Assembly (NCBI GenBank): GCA_003118195.1
Contig: BEXV01000578.1
Span: 46,913-110,912 of the forward strand
Direction: 5' to 3'
DNA: 64,000 nt
Source: Hemicentrotus pulcherrimus
Taxonomy: Eukaryota > Echinodermata > Echinoidea > Camarodonta > Strongylocentrotidae
Part shown: in pieces, positions 28,601 through 41,100 of the stretch
Layout of the letters: each line of letters opens with the position of its first letter
Position numbering within the stretch: the first letter of the stretch is position 1
Made by a program: the position numbers and the translations under genes
Notes under the pieces: generated by a model
The model's input: only the letters and a program-made list of their open reading frames with translations
What the model was told of the DNA's origin: nothing
Database searches by the model: none

Positions 28601-31600
28601 CATTTTTCTAAAGCTGTATTACTGCCTCCTATATTTGGAGCATTTTCTGGTAAAAGCACTTTGTTTGTCCTCAGTAGATTACAATTAAAGAAGCTGCAGT
28701 TGTTGCAAATTATCAAGGAATGGTTGTGCACTTATTCCAAGGGCTCATTATAGACTTCTTTTTCTAAGGGTCTAAGTTTAAAGATTGAAAAGTACATTGC
28801 TCATAAGCATTTTGAAAATGATTTTATTTCCAAGACTACGTGTACTCCCCTGCATTTTTTTTTCTTTTAAATCATACATAGTATAATTCATATTATATTT
28901 ATAAGATATATCTCTTTCCCACCTTTACAATAATTTTATTAAACAGGAGCAGGTAAGAATGCTAAAGATGATATTGAGACAGAGAACAAGGCATCGCCAT
29001 CATCACCTCAAGAACCTACAATGTCGAGGGACAGGAAAGAACGCAAATCTCGCAAGAAACACAAACGACGCAACTCCGAACCCATGGGCAAACTACAGAG
29101 AGGGCAAAAGCAGGTCAAAGGTGAGAATCTTTGTTTGGAATAGAGTCACATCATTTCATTCTTCATCGCGTTTGACATGAGGAGATTGCAGTGAGAATAC
29201 CCAAGTTTTCAGTCCTTTTAGATGGATGGATGAGTTCACAAGAACACCTTATGATAACTAGTCAATGGTCTTTTTCCTTCCTCTTGATGTCTTTCTTAGG
29301 AATTCCTTCAAAAATTACAATCCATGTTTTAGGAAGAGTAAAAAGATATATAATCCAACTGTCTATCAGTAATATGACAGATTTCATCCCCAAATACCTT
29401 TATATCCCCTCTCCTTATGAATAGAAATAGGCCTAATCAAAAAAGGGAAAAATATTCAAGGTCATCTTCAAGTAAATTGTAGTGACCATCAAGGTCTAGT
29501 TGATTCCTGAATGGTAACATTGCCCTGCCCCTGCTGTTGCTGCCCCCATTAGCCAATAAACCTGGCCCCCTGTCTGGAACCATTCTACATTCCTTGCATC
29601 TTTTCTCTCCCCTTTAAATTGGCCTTCAGACGGGCTAACTGTTTGACATTTGGACTTGATACCGTAGAACAGAGTGTAATTAATCCAGCTTATTTTTAGA
29701 GACGGGAGTCGGTAATGGCGCATGTCACAGGGCATCAGCCAATTAAACGATACCATGGTTATGACATCAGCTGTCATGGCGTATGGTAGCAGACGATTCT
29801 ATGCCCCCCTTTCTCCTCTGACTGGTCTGCGAACCCAGGCCAGGGAATAGGGAAATTTGTCAAGTCTAACTTGGGGGGAGGAAGAGAGGGAGGGAGAGAA
29901 GAGATGAGAAGGCGATATGTTCCGAGTAAGGGTGAAGGAAGTGAACAGGGGTGAGGCAGGAAGTTTGAATTTATATCCAAATTATAATGGGGATGTGATG
30001 ATGATGATGATTATGATATGAAAAGAGTGAGAATTTATGAGAGTGATGTGGGATAAAATGACACAGGAATGCAGAAATGGAATTGGTCGTGTTTTTTGTT
30101 GATGCTGTAAAGAAAGAGAGAAAGAAGAGATAAAAATAAGGCTAAGAATGTATATGACTCATGAGAGAAAAACAGAAAGGGAGGTAGAAGGGAAAATAAA
30201 GGAAATATATGGAGGCAGATAACAAATTTTACAAGGGTTTGAGAATATTTGTTTTTTTTGCTCCCTCACCAAAATAAAATCTGAATTTTAAAAGAAAATG
30301 AAAGAGAGAAGACAAACAGGAGATTTCCACCTGAGACAAAACAGAGACACTGTCTGCACTTCTGTCTGAGTTGTCACTTCAAAGTGTTAAATTTGACTTG
30401 AGTCCAAAGTAAAAGGAGAAGTATGTCTGTCAGTATTAATAAATTCTCACGCCCCCTAACGACTGAGGAGTTGTTTTGCTCCTGAGACAAGAACCCTGGA
30501 TGGCAATGAACTCTCCCTGACCTTACTCAGACCTGGGGGAGGGGGGGGGGGGNCTTGATACTTAATGTAATGTCTAGTGTAGAATACTAATGGTATCAGA
30601 TTAGTTCTTAATAGGTTACTTTTATTTTAGGAAGCCCACACTAAGCATATTCAAAATGCCCTTGAACCTACATATAAATGATATTTCATAAGAGAATAAA
30701 GGTGATTGGTTATACATTACTCTTATCGAAGCTCTGAATAAAGTTTTGGATAGTTTTGGTCTGGTTCAAAGAATACACACACAAAAATTCCATTTACCTA
30801 AATTTATCTTTAGTAGATTTTTTTCTGCAGTAACTGGAGATAACTTTCTTCATAGAATCACATTTCACAATTTTCAGACTTTGATAAAATTTGTCAGAAA
30901 TCCAAAGATTTGAATAAGAACTTGTAATAATTTAAATTATCTTAACAGCAGGTATTTCAATCTTGATTTTATGAGGCTTTACAACATTCAAAATATTACC
31001 ATAGGGACCATCAATCATTCAGGAAACAGAAGTCACATAAATCATTTCAAAACATGATCTGGCTTTAAACCTTGGGGAAAAAGATAAACGTGAAGGTGAT
31101 CTCTAGGACATCATGAAAGTTGGAGTATCAAGGTCTTGACTGGCATAGCGCCATCTGACAATAAGAACCCATTTCCTGCTCTTGTCATATGACCTCATGT
31201 TCTACTAGTATCCTCCATAAAGTCAGCTCCAGTTAGACTGAGATGATTCTGTTCAAGATAAATGTTAGCACATCAAAATGTGTACAAATGTCAACACTGA
31301 TGCAATAAAAGTCATTGGTTGCAAATCTCAAGGGTTATTATTGGCCACTAGGTGAGATGTATTGACAAAGGAGGAAATATAGAAAGTTATAGAACAAAGA
31401 AGACGGTTAGAAGAGAAAAGTGTCAGGTAGTGCCAAGGAAGAGGTTTATGTAGTTGATGTGAATAAAACAAAATGTATGCGTTATGTTTGAATTTGAAAT
31501 GAAAAGTTGGCAAAGAATTGCTTTACAAAGTAAAGATATGATCACAATAAAGGAATACGATTGGGTGAGCTAGGATCCAAAGGAAACGTCAGATATAGCC

Positions 31601-32115
31601 AAGTTCAAATAGAAAGTGAAGTGCGGAAAAGAGATAGAGGTAAAGAGAGATGGCGAGGATTAAAGTTCCAGGGATATAGCCATGACACAACTTCCTTTCA
31701 GACAAGCTATACTTCTCTGCCCCCTCCCTCTTTACCCCTCTCCCTCTTACAAGGGCCCCTTCACCTTACAAGCGGGGTCTATCCCCTAGTAGCCCCTGGA
31801 AACCACTTCCTGTGCGTAAAAACAAACTTGACTGAATTTAGAAGGAACTCCTAGTCATCTACTGATGATTAAAGGAGGAGGGATGAGAATTGCAAATGAA
31901 ATAAAGCTGAATTATTTTCAATTTAGTGATTTATATGACTTTCACTTTCAGTTGATAAATATTGGTCTTTGCAAATGATTTGTGAATGGTCATTGATGAT
32001 CTTTATTGCTGCTCTGAACGGTATGAAGGACCATTAATTTATATGAAAAGTGTTAGCATGGTACAAATGATATCATTAATGAATTGGATAGTTATTATTA
32101 TACAAAGAGTATGTT

Positions 32116-32148
<33 letters not shown>

Positions 32149-35100
32149 GTAAAAGACAACTTTTAAAGTGGATAAAACGCAGGATTTGTTTTTTCTATGG
32201 TTATCATAGAAAAATCCCCAAAGAAACAAGTAACAGGTGATGATAAGAATGATGATGATGATGTTGAATGTAGCTGATACTCTTATCTTTCTTCGTTTGT
32301 AATATTCAGTTTAGCAATTTTGGCCTACTTTTGTCTCATTTTTAGATATTTATCTTGTGATTGATATTGATGGCATTGCAGTGTCCTTCGTGGTACTTTT
32401 GCAGTGCTGTTTTTAATATCTTATGTCCAAATTTTGTTTCGTTTGTTCAGTCTTTAGATATATATGTTTTTAAAATTCTTGAATCTTGTTCCTATTGCGA
32501 TTCTATACTGACATCCAATTCTTTGCATTTTCTGCTTTAAATTATACAGAGGCCATTTGAAACTCTATCACAATACAACAATTTATGCGTACTTGATTTA
32601 TTGAAATTTGAATTGCAAATCAGTTGCAGAAAAAAAGCAATTTAAATACACAATTTGTTATTCCAAAGAAAAACAAGAGTTTCCATTTCCCTTGAATGCA
32701 ACTGCACATGGTGATGGGAAGTTGAATTCAGAATGAATTATGCTTTTGCACATGATATACTTATGCTTGCTATATATATATAGCCTGATATATTATACTT
32801 ACAAAACAGCTCAAAATTAAGGCATAATTGCTTAAAATAAATGATTGAAGCATGCTTTTAAAGACTAGGGATGCACAATTTTATCAGTTTGGGCTGATCT
32901 CAAGTATTCCACTGATTACAATTTTATTTCCATTTTTCAATGTATCATTTTATAATTGTGATATCAAATTGTGATATCAAATTGTGATATCAAATTGGGA
33001 TATCAAATTGGGATAATTATGTAACATGATAGAATTGTTACATGCATTTCATTTCGTTGTAACAATTAATACATACAGATATTCATTTTAGCATCCAACA
33101 GAAATTTGAGTTACAAAGTGATCAAATTGGAGAAAACATACTGGATTTTCATTAGTTAGTGAAAGTCAATAGTAGGAATACATGATTCCACTCAGATACA
33201 TATTAACTGGAAATCAATGTGTGTTTTTCTCCTCTTTATTCCTTCTTCCTTGCCTTTGATCATCATCTCTTGCCCACAAGTTCTGCACCTATCTATCTTT
33301 TATTCCTACACTGCATTAACTTTCATTCAATCTATTTATACTCTTAATTGAATGACATGAATGAACGAACTCTTTTGTCATTCTTTCTTCTTATCTTCAC
33401 ACATTCACTCTTTCATCTATTATACTCCTTCACTCCATCACGCCCACATGATCACTACCTGTCTATCATTTCACAGCCGCTGTAGAGAACATAATAACCG
33501 GTGAGTACTCTGCATTTCATCGCCTTCTCCATTAAAAAGATGAGAACATACCAAACAGAATAAAAAAGATAGATTCATTTTCTATTCCTCAAGATGAGTG
33601 ATTTTTAAACATTGTAACCTTACCCCCCAAAAAAATTTGGCCAATAAATGGCTTACCAGTGGTATGTTCTCATGTTTCTTGAAGGATTTTCCCATCTTTA
33701 GATTTATTTCATGTTGTATAGTTGCAGTGTTCTAAAACTTGATAGTTAGTTGCACTCTATGATAAGAGTGAGATGTTTTCTAAGCACACATAGGCAATGG
33801 ATGAGCCACAATTGCGTACAGCAATGGTTAGAAGGCGCCTAGTCTGCCAGTACAGGGGGTTAATTTTGCCCTTCAAATTGTGACAATCAATGCATCACTA
33901 TTACAACTTTACCAGGCACATTTTGTTCATTTACATGCTAGTTAAAAGAAGAAATAGGACTTCTTCAAACCTAACAATGCAGATAAACCTCACACAAATA
34001 TTTTGTCTACTTCACACAAACACCAAATTAAAAAAAAAAATACTTTACTTTATCCAGATGAGACATGAAAAAAGAAGTAGAAAATGACCAGTTTGATAGG
34101 ACTATCGACTATGCAGGAGAAGATATTGGCCTGTATTCATTGATAATGTGTGCTAAGAAACATTCTTGCTTTTATTTTGTTCAGTTTTTATTTGGTGATG
34201 GTATTAATGTGCATGTTTTAATTAAGCATCGCAGTTATATAGTTTGCATTTAATAGAGTTTACTATTTTGAATAACACTGCCTTCTTGCTTTCAGATGGT
34301 ATTTATTCTTGGTTCTTTTTTATTTAACACCTGGTAACTAAACTGCAAAATGCTTGCTCTTTACTCTTTATTTCTCTAACAATATAGATGATAATAGGTT
34401 GTTGCATGTTGCATGTGTTTTTAAAAGTGTACAGAAGTAGTGAGGTATGCAGGTTTCAGGAATGCATGTCTAAGGATACCTACCATACCTTCTATGTATC
34501 TCTCCCTTCTAAGCCTCGATCCGATCGTATAGCCACTTATCTGGGACAATGAATTATGCATTAAAACTGCAGAGTCACTTTTATTTGCCACCCTCCAATA
34601 ACAGATGGTCCGCTATGCACCATGCTCTATCTAATCCTGTAGTATGCATCAAGAAAGTGCACAAGGTCCATTAATTTTGCTCTTTCTATCCATGATGAAT
34701 CTGCAAAGAGCATCAAGGTGACTCAGCGCTGTCATGCCAATGCAATAATTGATTTAGGGTCACTCACTAAATTTGAGTTTAAGTGATACACCGACTTCTG
34801 CACAGCAGACCCTCATGCTCTATTAGGTATAATTGACACCTAAATTGCAGGGTCTTTCAGAATCAGAAAATTGCTTAAATTAGTCACTTTTACATGCAGA
34901 CATTTTCCAAGAAGATAGAATTAAATCTTGAGAAGGTGACAAGCAGGGTAGACAATGATATTATAATTCAGAGTATTGGAATGAACGGATAGTATTTTGG
35001 AGTCGCTATTTGGCTTAGATCAAGAGAGCTTAGGTTTAAAGTTTTACTTCTCAGAGGAGTTTATGAAAATAGCAAGTCATCTTTTAGTCAGCCATATCCC

Positions 35101-38100
35101 ACTAATATATTATATGCAAAGGATTAAAGAAGACTTAAAGAACTTAATCCATATATGAGGGTGATTTTCAGATGAAAGACATTTGACATTGCAGTGCAGA
35201 AGTCATATTTCGCTTTCTAGTATTTTCCTCCAAATGAGAAGTGTGGTCATGGCCATAAACTAGATTTATTTGTTCAAATCCAACTTCAGAATTTTCACAT
35301 AATCCATTGCCCCTATCCTCACTTCGCTCTCCCAACATTCATGTAAAGCGGCATTTCCAAAGATGTGTAATTTTCACATCAATATTTTTTGTTGCTGAAA
35401 TTAATAGTTTTATTAAGATCTTATCCATTGTTACTCACCATAGGTGAAGCATGCTATGGCATTAGCCATCATATTCCAACATTTACTCTCCAAAGAAAAT
35501 GAAATATTTCCTGCTTTGCAGAGTAATAGATGTCTAAAAATAATGGATGACTGGTATATACCATGGTCTATACAGACCATGAAGATGTATCCTAATCAAA
35601 CTAGGTCAATCCATTTTTTAAAATTCAATGTGTATGACACATTGTCCTGTCCTGTACAGCTGTGTGTACCAGTATGCAGAGAGTCAGTATACAGCTGTTC
35701 ATACTCCTACTTTACATCTTTTTAGACCTTGATCTTTCATGATGACATTTTGATTACATTTGGCCAGTTAATATCTTGAGATGAAAATACTTTGAAATAT
35801 TTGGAACAGCAATATTTGTTCTTTATATAGAATATGGAAATAACATTTTGATAATGTGTTAAACCTCTGACATTTTAATTTTCTTTAATGCCAAGTATTA
35901 AAGCTCATCCTAAAATAAGATCAAACTTCACTTTATGCTGTGAAGAAAGTGATGCTTGTACAGTATTAGTTTTGATAGAACCTTGGGGGTGTTTCATAAC
36001 TTTACGCATGACTGGAACATGTTCTTGGGTGCTAATCAGATTCTCAATCATTTACATGTAGCACAAGAACATATCACCAGTCGTGCGTAAAGTCGTGCAT
36101 AACTTACAACAGCTTTATGAAACACCCCCCAGAAAGGATTACAGCCCATATCCTTCTAAATTAAATTTACTGTCAGCTAACTTGTCACATGCAAACCCAT
36201 CAAATAGAACTACTCTTCCCTTTGCCCACTGAGAGTCCTTGCTTTCCTTACAAGGGAAATAGACAATTTTAGAGCAGTAGATGGCAGCAGAGTCAATGTA
36301 TTGCCTATCATAGGTTGCCTGTCTCCAAAGAATGAGAAATATTTTGGAGCTAAAGATAAGGGATGTGAATTGAAAAGGTTTGTTGTGCTGAAACAGAACA
36401 ATCCAAAATAAATTTCACTGACATGAATCATTTGCTTTATGGATAGTATTTTTAGGTAACTTAAGTGTCAGCTTGTACTTTATAAAGAGCACATTTATTC
36501 AAAACTGGCCAAGGATCAACAGTAACTCTCTGATGAAGAAAAAAAGGCTTGTTGCAAAAAATTGAAATTTGCAGCCTCTGAGTCTTGGTTACATTTAAAT
36601 TTATTTTGATATCAGAATGTTCTCATATAAGCATTCTGGTTGGTATTATTCCAATCTATATAATATGCATGATTGTATCTGTTAACATTGCATGAGACCC
36701 ATGTATTCCTTATTGATATTGGAAGAGACTAGCATGCCTTGAATTGAAATACTAATTGTATAAACTAATATTATTTTATTGGACAGATTCAAATGGATTT
36801 ATGTAACTACCGGTAATCGTGAAAACCTTTTTTCTTCTTGTCTCTCTTTATCTTTCAGGAATGAAAAGGCCAGATTTATCCAAACTGGTAAGCTATTATA
36901 TTATTCATGTGTTCATCTTTTACATTTATTCAATTACATTGTGACGATAATGATAAGAATATATTTTGTTTCCCATAAGAAATTATGTTCATAGGGGTTT
37001 ATATAAATGCAGATGTCCAGAATTAACATCTTTGAAAGGTATTTTGAAGTATGAAAAACCTAGTTCAATGGAGGTTGTGTGCAGTAGGAGATGGTTTAAG
37101 ACTAGTGGGAGGAGTATATCCTGGCTCTGGTCCACTTTAGAAGGAATGGCTCTAGGTGGCCATGTGTAGCCCCATGCCGAAGAAGGATGGATTGTTTTGA
37201 GAATGGTATCAAGCAATCTTTTATCTCTGTAACCATGCAGAGCATCCAAGTTGAGTTTCATTGGTTGATTGTTTTGTAACACAAGCTTGAGAGGCTTACA
37301 ACCAAGAGATCAGCTTTCCATTGCCCCTTCATGAACCTAGAACATTCAGGGAATGGACGTGAATCGGAAGCACACAATTGGGCCAATTTCCCGTCTGGAG
37401 GTTCTAAAATTCTTTCATGTTCTTCGCCAAGATCCCTCAAACCAAGACATTGAAAAGACCTCAAATGACCTCTCTAGGAATGAGGTCTAATTTTCATGAG
37501 GCTTTTTGCATGGTTGACATGCTGCTTTCCCTGTCATCAGACTGTATTTACAGGGGGGCATGGAGACAGGAAGGGGGGTAACATTGCCCTCGGCAGATAA
37601 TGTCTCGGACTAATAGCTCCCCTGCAGGGTGGGAAGAGGAGAAGGGTAAGGAAAGGGGTGTCTTGAACAAGATTATCAACATTCACACAACTCTTGAGCT
37701 CAAATGGGATAGTTACATTTATTCAAGATAGAAGTCTTGAAATTTAGCCAGAGATACAGAACTATTCTAAGTGTATCATGGCAAAGATCAATATGATGAT
37801 TTCTTTTTTAAGTGTAGCAAGAGGATGTATGAGAACTAAATGTCAACTATATATACAGTACCTCTAAGCACTTGGTGTCCATCCCTAATATGGCAATATG
37901 ACGATGATGATGATGGCTTTTCGTAGAGTACCCACGTCTGTCTCTGCTGGATGCAGTCTTCTTGCTCTAAAAATACATGTATGTCTCACAGACTTTGACA
38001 TTTATAGTCGGTGCTTCAAAGATTCTCTTCCATTAGTCTCATGAATAGATATAGCTATTCTTGTGATGGTGTCGCATTGCAGAAGATATGGAGCCTTTCT

Positions 38101-41100
38101 TGTCTTTATTTAACTCCATAGAGAGCATCTTTTTAAGGGCTTGAAAGCAGCGGATCTATTCTTATGATATCTTCAGAAAGACAAAGAGAAAAAGATTTAA
38201 GCAAATTAAACATATTCATTCTCCCTTACCATTATTGAATGGATGTTTTAACACAAAGCATCTTTGCAGAATGTAAATTGAAACAGACTAGATTATTAAT
38301 TCCCCTCACTAGAGGGTGTAAAAAGGTTCATAACAGAGAGAAGAAAACTTCTGTTGAATGATGATGAGGATGAAAAGTATGATTGTTATCAAGTTGTCTT
38401 GTCTGTTGGGGATTCTGCCATGTTGTCTCGCATTCTCTTCAAGCAAGGTCACGCTATCCGATGAAAGCTGTATTTTTAGAGATGTGGTTGATGGTACTGA
38501 TAGTGGAGTGACTCAGTGGTTGATAGATAGATGACATCATCAGTCGTATCAACCTTTTGTTTCTCCTTCTCTATTGTACCAATGCATGCTCTCTGTGAGT
38601 TTCTTTTCCAATGATTCTTAACAAGAGTCTGGTACCTAGAGAACCCTTAAATTTCACTCTGGACTCTGTGAATATATACATTTGTAAACTATTTTAGTAC
38701 AAATGTGCTCCCAGTCCTAGCTGTATTATATTGATGTATTTAAACAAAATATTACTTGGAGATACAATCAATTAAATCTTAATGTTATATCTATTTTCTT
38801 CTGATCATTTAGGGAAGCAAGAGGTTTGCTGATATCCCTCAGGATGACGGTACAGAAGATTCCCTAGATGAGGTGGATTCCAACAAGACTGGGAAGAGTG
38901 AACCCTGCACACCAGTAAGTATGAGCAGCTTTTACTGAAAAAAGATCAGGCTGACTTAGGCCATCATATCCANNNNNNNNNNNNNNNNNNNNNNNNNNNN
39001 NNNNNNNNNNNNNNNNNNNNNNNNNNNNNNNNNNNNNNNNNNNNNNNNNNNNNNNNNNNNNNNNNNNNNNNNNNNNNNNNNNNNNNNNNNNNNNNNNNNN
39101 NNNNNNNNNNNNNNNNNNNNNNNNNNNNNNNNNNNNNNNNNNNNNNNNNNNNNNNNNNNNNNNNNNNNNNNNNNNNNNNNNNNNNNNNNNNNNNNNNNNN
39201 NNNNNNNNNNNNNNNNNNNNNNNNNNNNNNNNNNNNNNNNNNNNNNNNNNNNNNNNNNNNNNNNNNNNNNNNNNNNNNNNNNNNNNNNNNNNNNNNNNNN
39301 NNNNNNNNNNNNNNNNNNNNNNNNNNNNNNNNNNNNNNNNNNNNNNNNNNNNNNNNNNNNNNNNNNNNNNNNNNNNNNNNNNNNNNNNNNNNNNNNNNNN
39401 NNNNNNNNNNNNNNNNNNNNNNNNNNNNNNNNNNNNNNNNNNNNNNNNNNNNNNNNNNNNNNNNNNNNNNNNNNNNNNNNNNNNNNNNNNNNNNNNNNNN
39501 NNNNNNNNNNNNNNNNNNNNNNNNNNNNNNNNNNNNNNNNNNNNNNNNNNNNNNNNNNNNNNNNNNNNNNNNAAAATTTGCATTTTATATGATATAAGGA
39601 ATTTCCATATCTGGCATTTACAGGAGTATATCATGTTTCCACTATTGGAACCCAGTGTATACCATTATTCTGTGTTAAAGGGATTTGTACGGATGATGTG
39701 TGAACACTAAAATGATTGATATTTCCACCCATTTTTTTAACAGAACGAGAAAGGAGAGGGCAGTTTGGCCCCTCTAGCAAGACCTGAGGAGATGAGAGAT
39801 GAATCCAGTTCACTCCAAGGTTAGTACAACTACAAGCTCTTTTTCAATCTAAATATTCATTTCAAAGATTGCTCTGAAGGAATTGTATAATATTATTTTT
39901 ACAAGAAAGGATACTCATGATAATTAATTTTAATTCATGATTGTTGAAGCTTGTAAAAGACATTTTTTGCAATGCCAGATAATCTTTATTGTAGTTTACC
40001 AATAGAAAGAAAGCTGAGAGGTTTCTTCTGTTTTTTGGTTGAGGATGTATTTCAATGTAGTTTTAATGTAGGGTTGATTTATAAAAAAAACAGTCTTTAT
40101 TAATGTTTCTAGTAAGAATATTACATATTGTATAAAGTATAGTTGCCTTTTTGAACATGGTTGATTGAATTATTGTAGCAGACAACCTTGGTACTTTTCT
40201 AGGTAGATAACAATTAGATATTCACATGCCCTTGTCAGCTTTGCCAAACAATGATACATCTTTCATGTTAAGTCAAAACATTGAAAGACATCCAAATACA
40301 ATTTTTTCTATGCATCTGAGTAATCCTGAACTACGTTTTATGCAGTCGTTGTCATGAAGCTCATGATGTTGTTTATAGTTGTAGTGCAATAGCAGTTCAA
40401 TTCAGATTTGGGGGCGGGGGCAATGTTCCTGAATGATGTTTGCAGTCAGTATTTGTATCAACGTCTTTGAAAAACTGACAGAATTTGAAACTAAGTTGCA
40501 TGAAGCCAGGAATATTGATATATCAAGTTTGTTTGTGTAAAGCATTGAGACTGGAATCCATTTTATTATATTCACCTTACAGATACCAGACAAGACGCTT
40601 CTCGATCCTCCTCCAAGAAACTGGTTCTATCCAATAGTCTGGGAGACAAGAAGGAATCCAACCGAGACTCTGGCATCGGTAGCATGAATCTCTCCGAACA
40701 TCTCAAGCTAGACTCTGAGGATAAGAGCAGCGCTGATGAGGCCAAGGCTGGAGATGGTAGGACAGGCAAGAAGAAGGGTGGAGCGGTCAGGAAACAACGA
40801 GAGAATGGGGTCAAGAGACAAGATGGTCTGGATGATACAGAGGAGGAGGAAGTAGAAGGAGCTAAGGGAAGTGAAGGAGAGAGCCCTGATGAGTTGGAAG
40901 CGTTAGAGCAGCTTTCAGACCCGCTCCTGGACATAGAGCTATCTCCTAGACCACCCAGGAGAAGCCTGAGCACTATTCATGGTCCAGAGCTCTTCAAATT
41001 AAGAAGAGTTGATCTCAAGGAGTACCGTCCACTCAATGACCGATTCAGCAAAGACCATGATGATGTCTGGGTCCCTATGACAGGCAAAGCATTTGCCAGA

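Larger units (their letters stand above)
29121..33476. other. RhoGEF intron, repeat-rich
   Basis: Non-coding, 4.4 kb. Contains a purine-rich tract (29875-29960), a G-run broken by one N (30535-30553), an ATG microsatellite and a 13-bp tandem repeat. No coding exon seen. Confidence 0.7.

Noticed and set aside
29515..37590. Shared word ggtaacattgccct at about 29515 and 37577 as a repeat family
   Set aside because: A 14-base match is expected by chance in 64 kb, and the flanks do not align.
38864..39634. 256-codon - strand frame
   Set aside because: Runs through the 600-N gap; not real.
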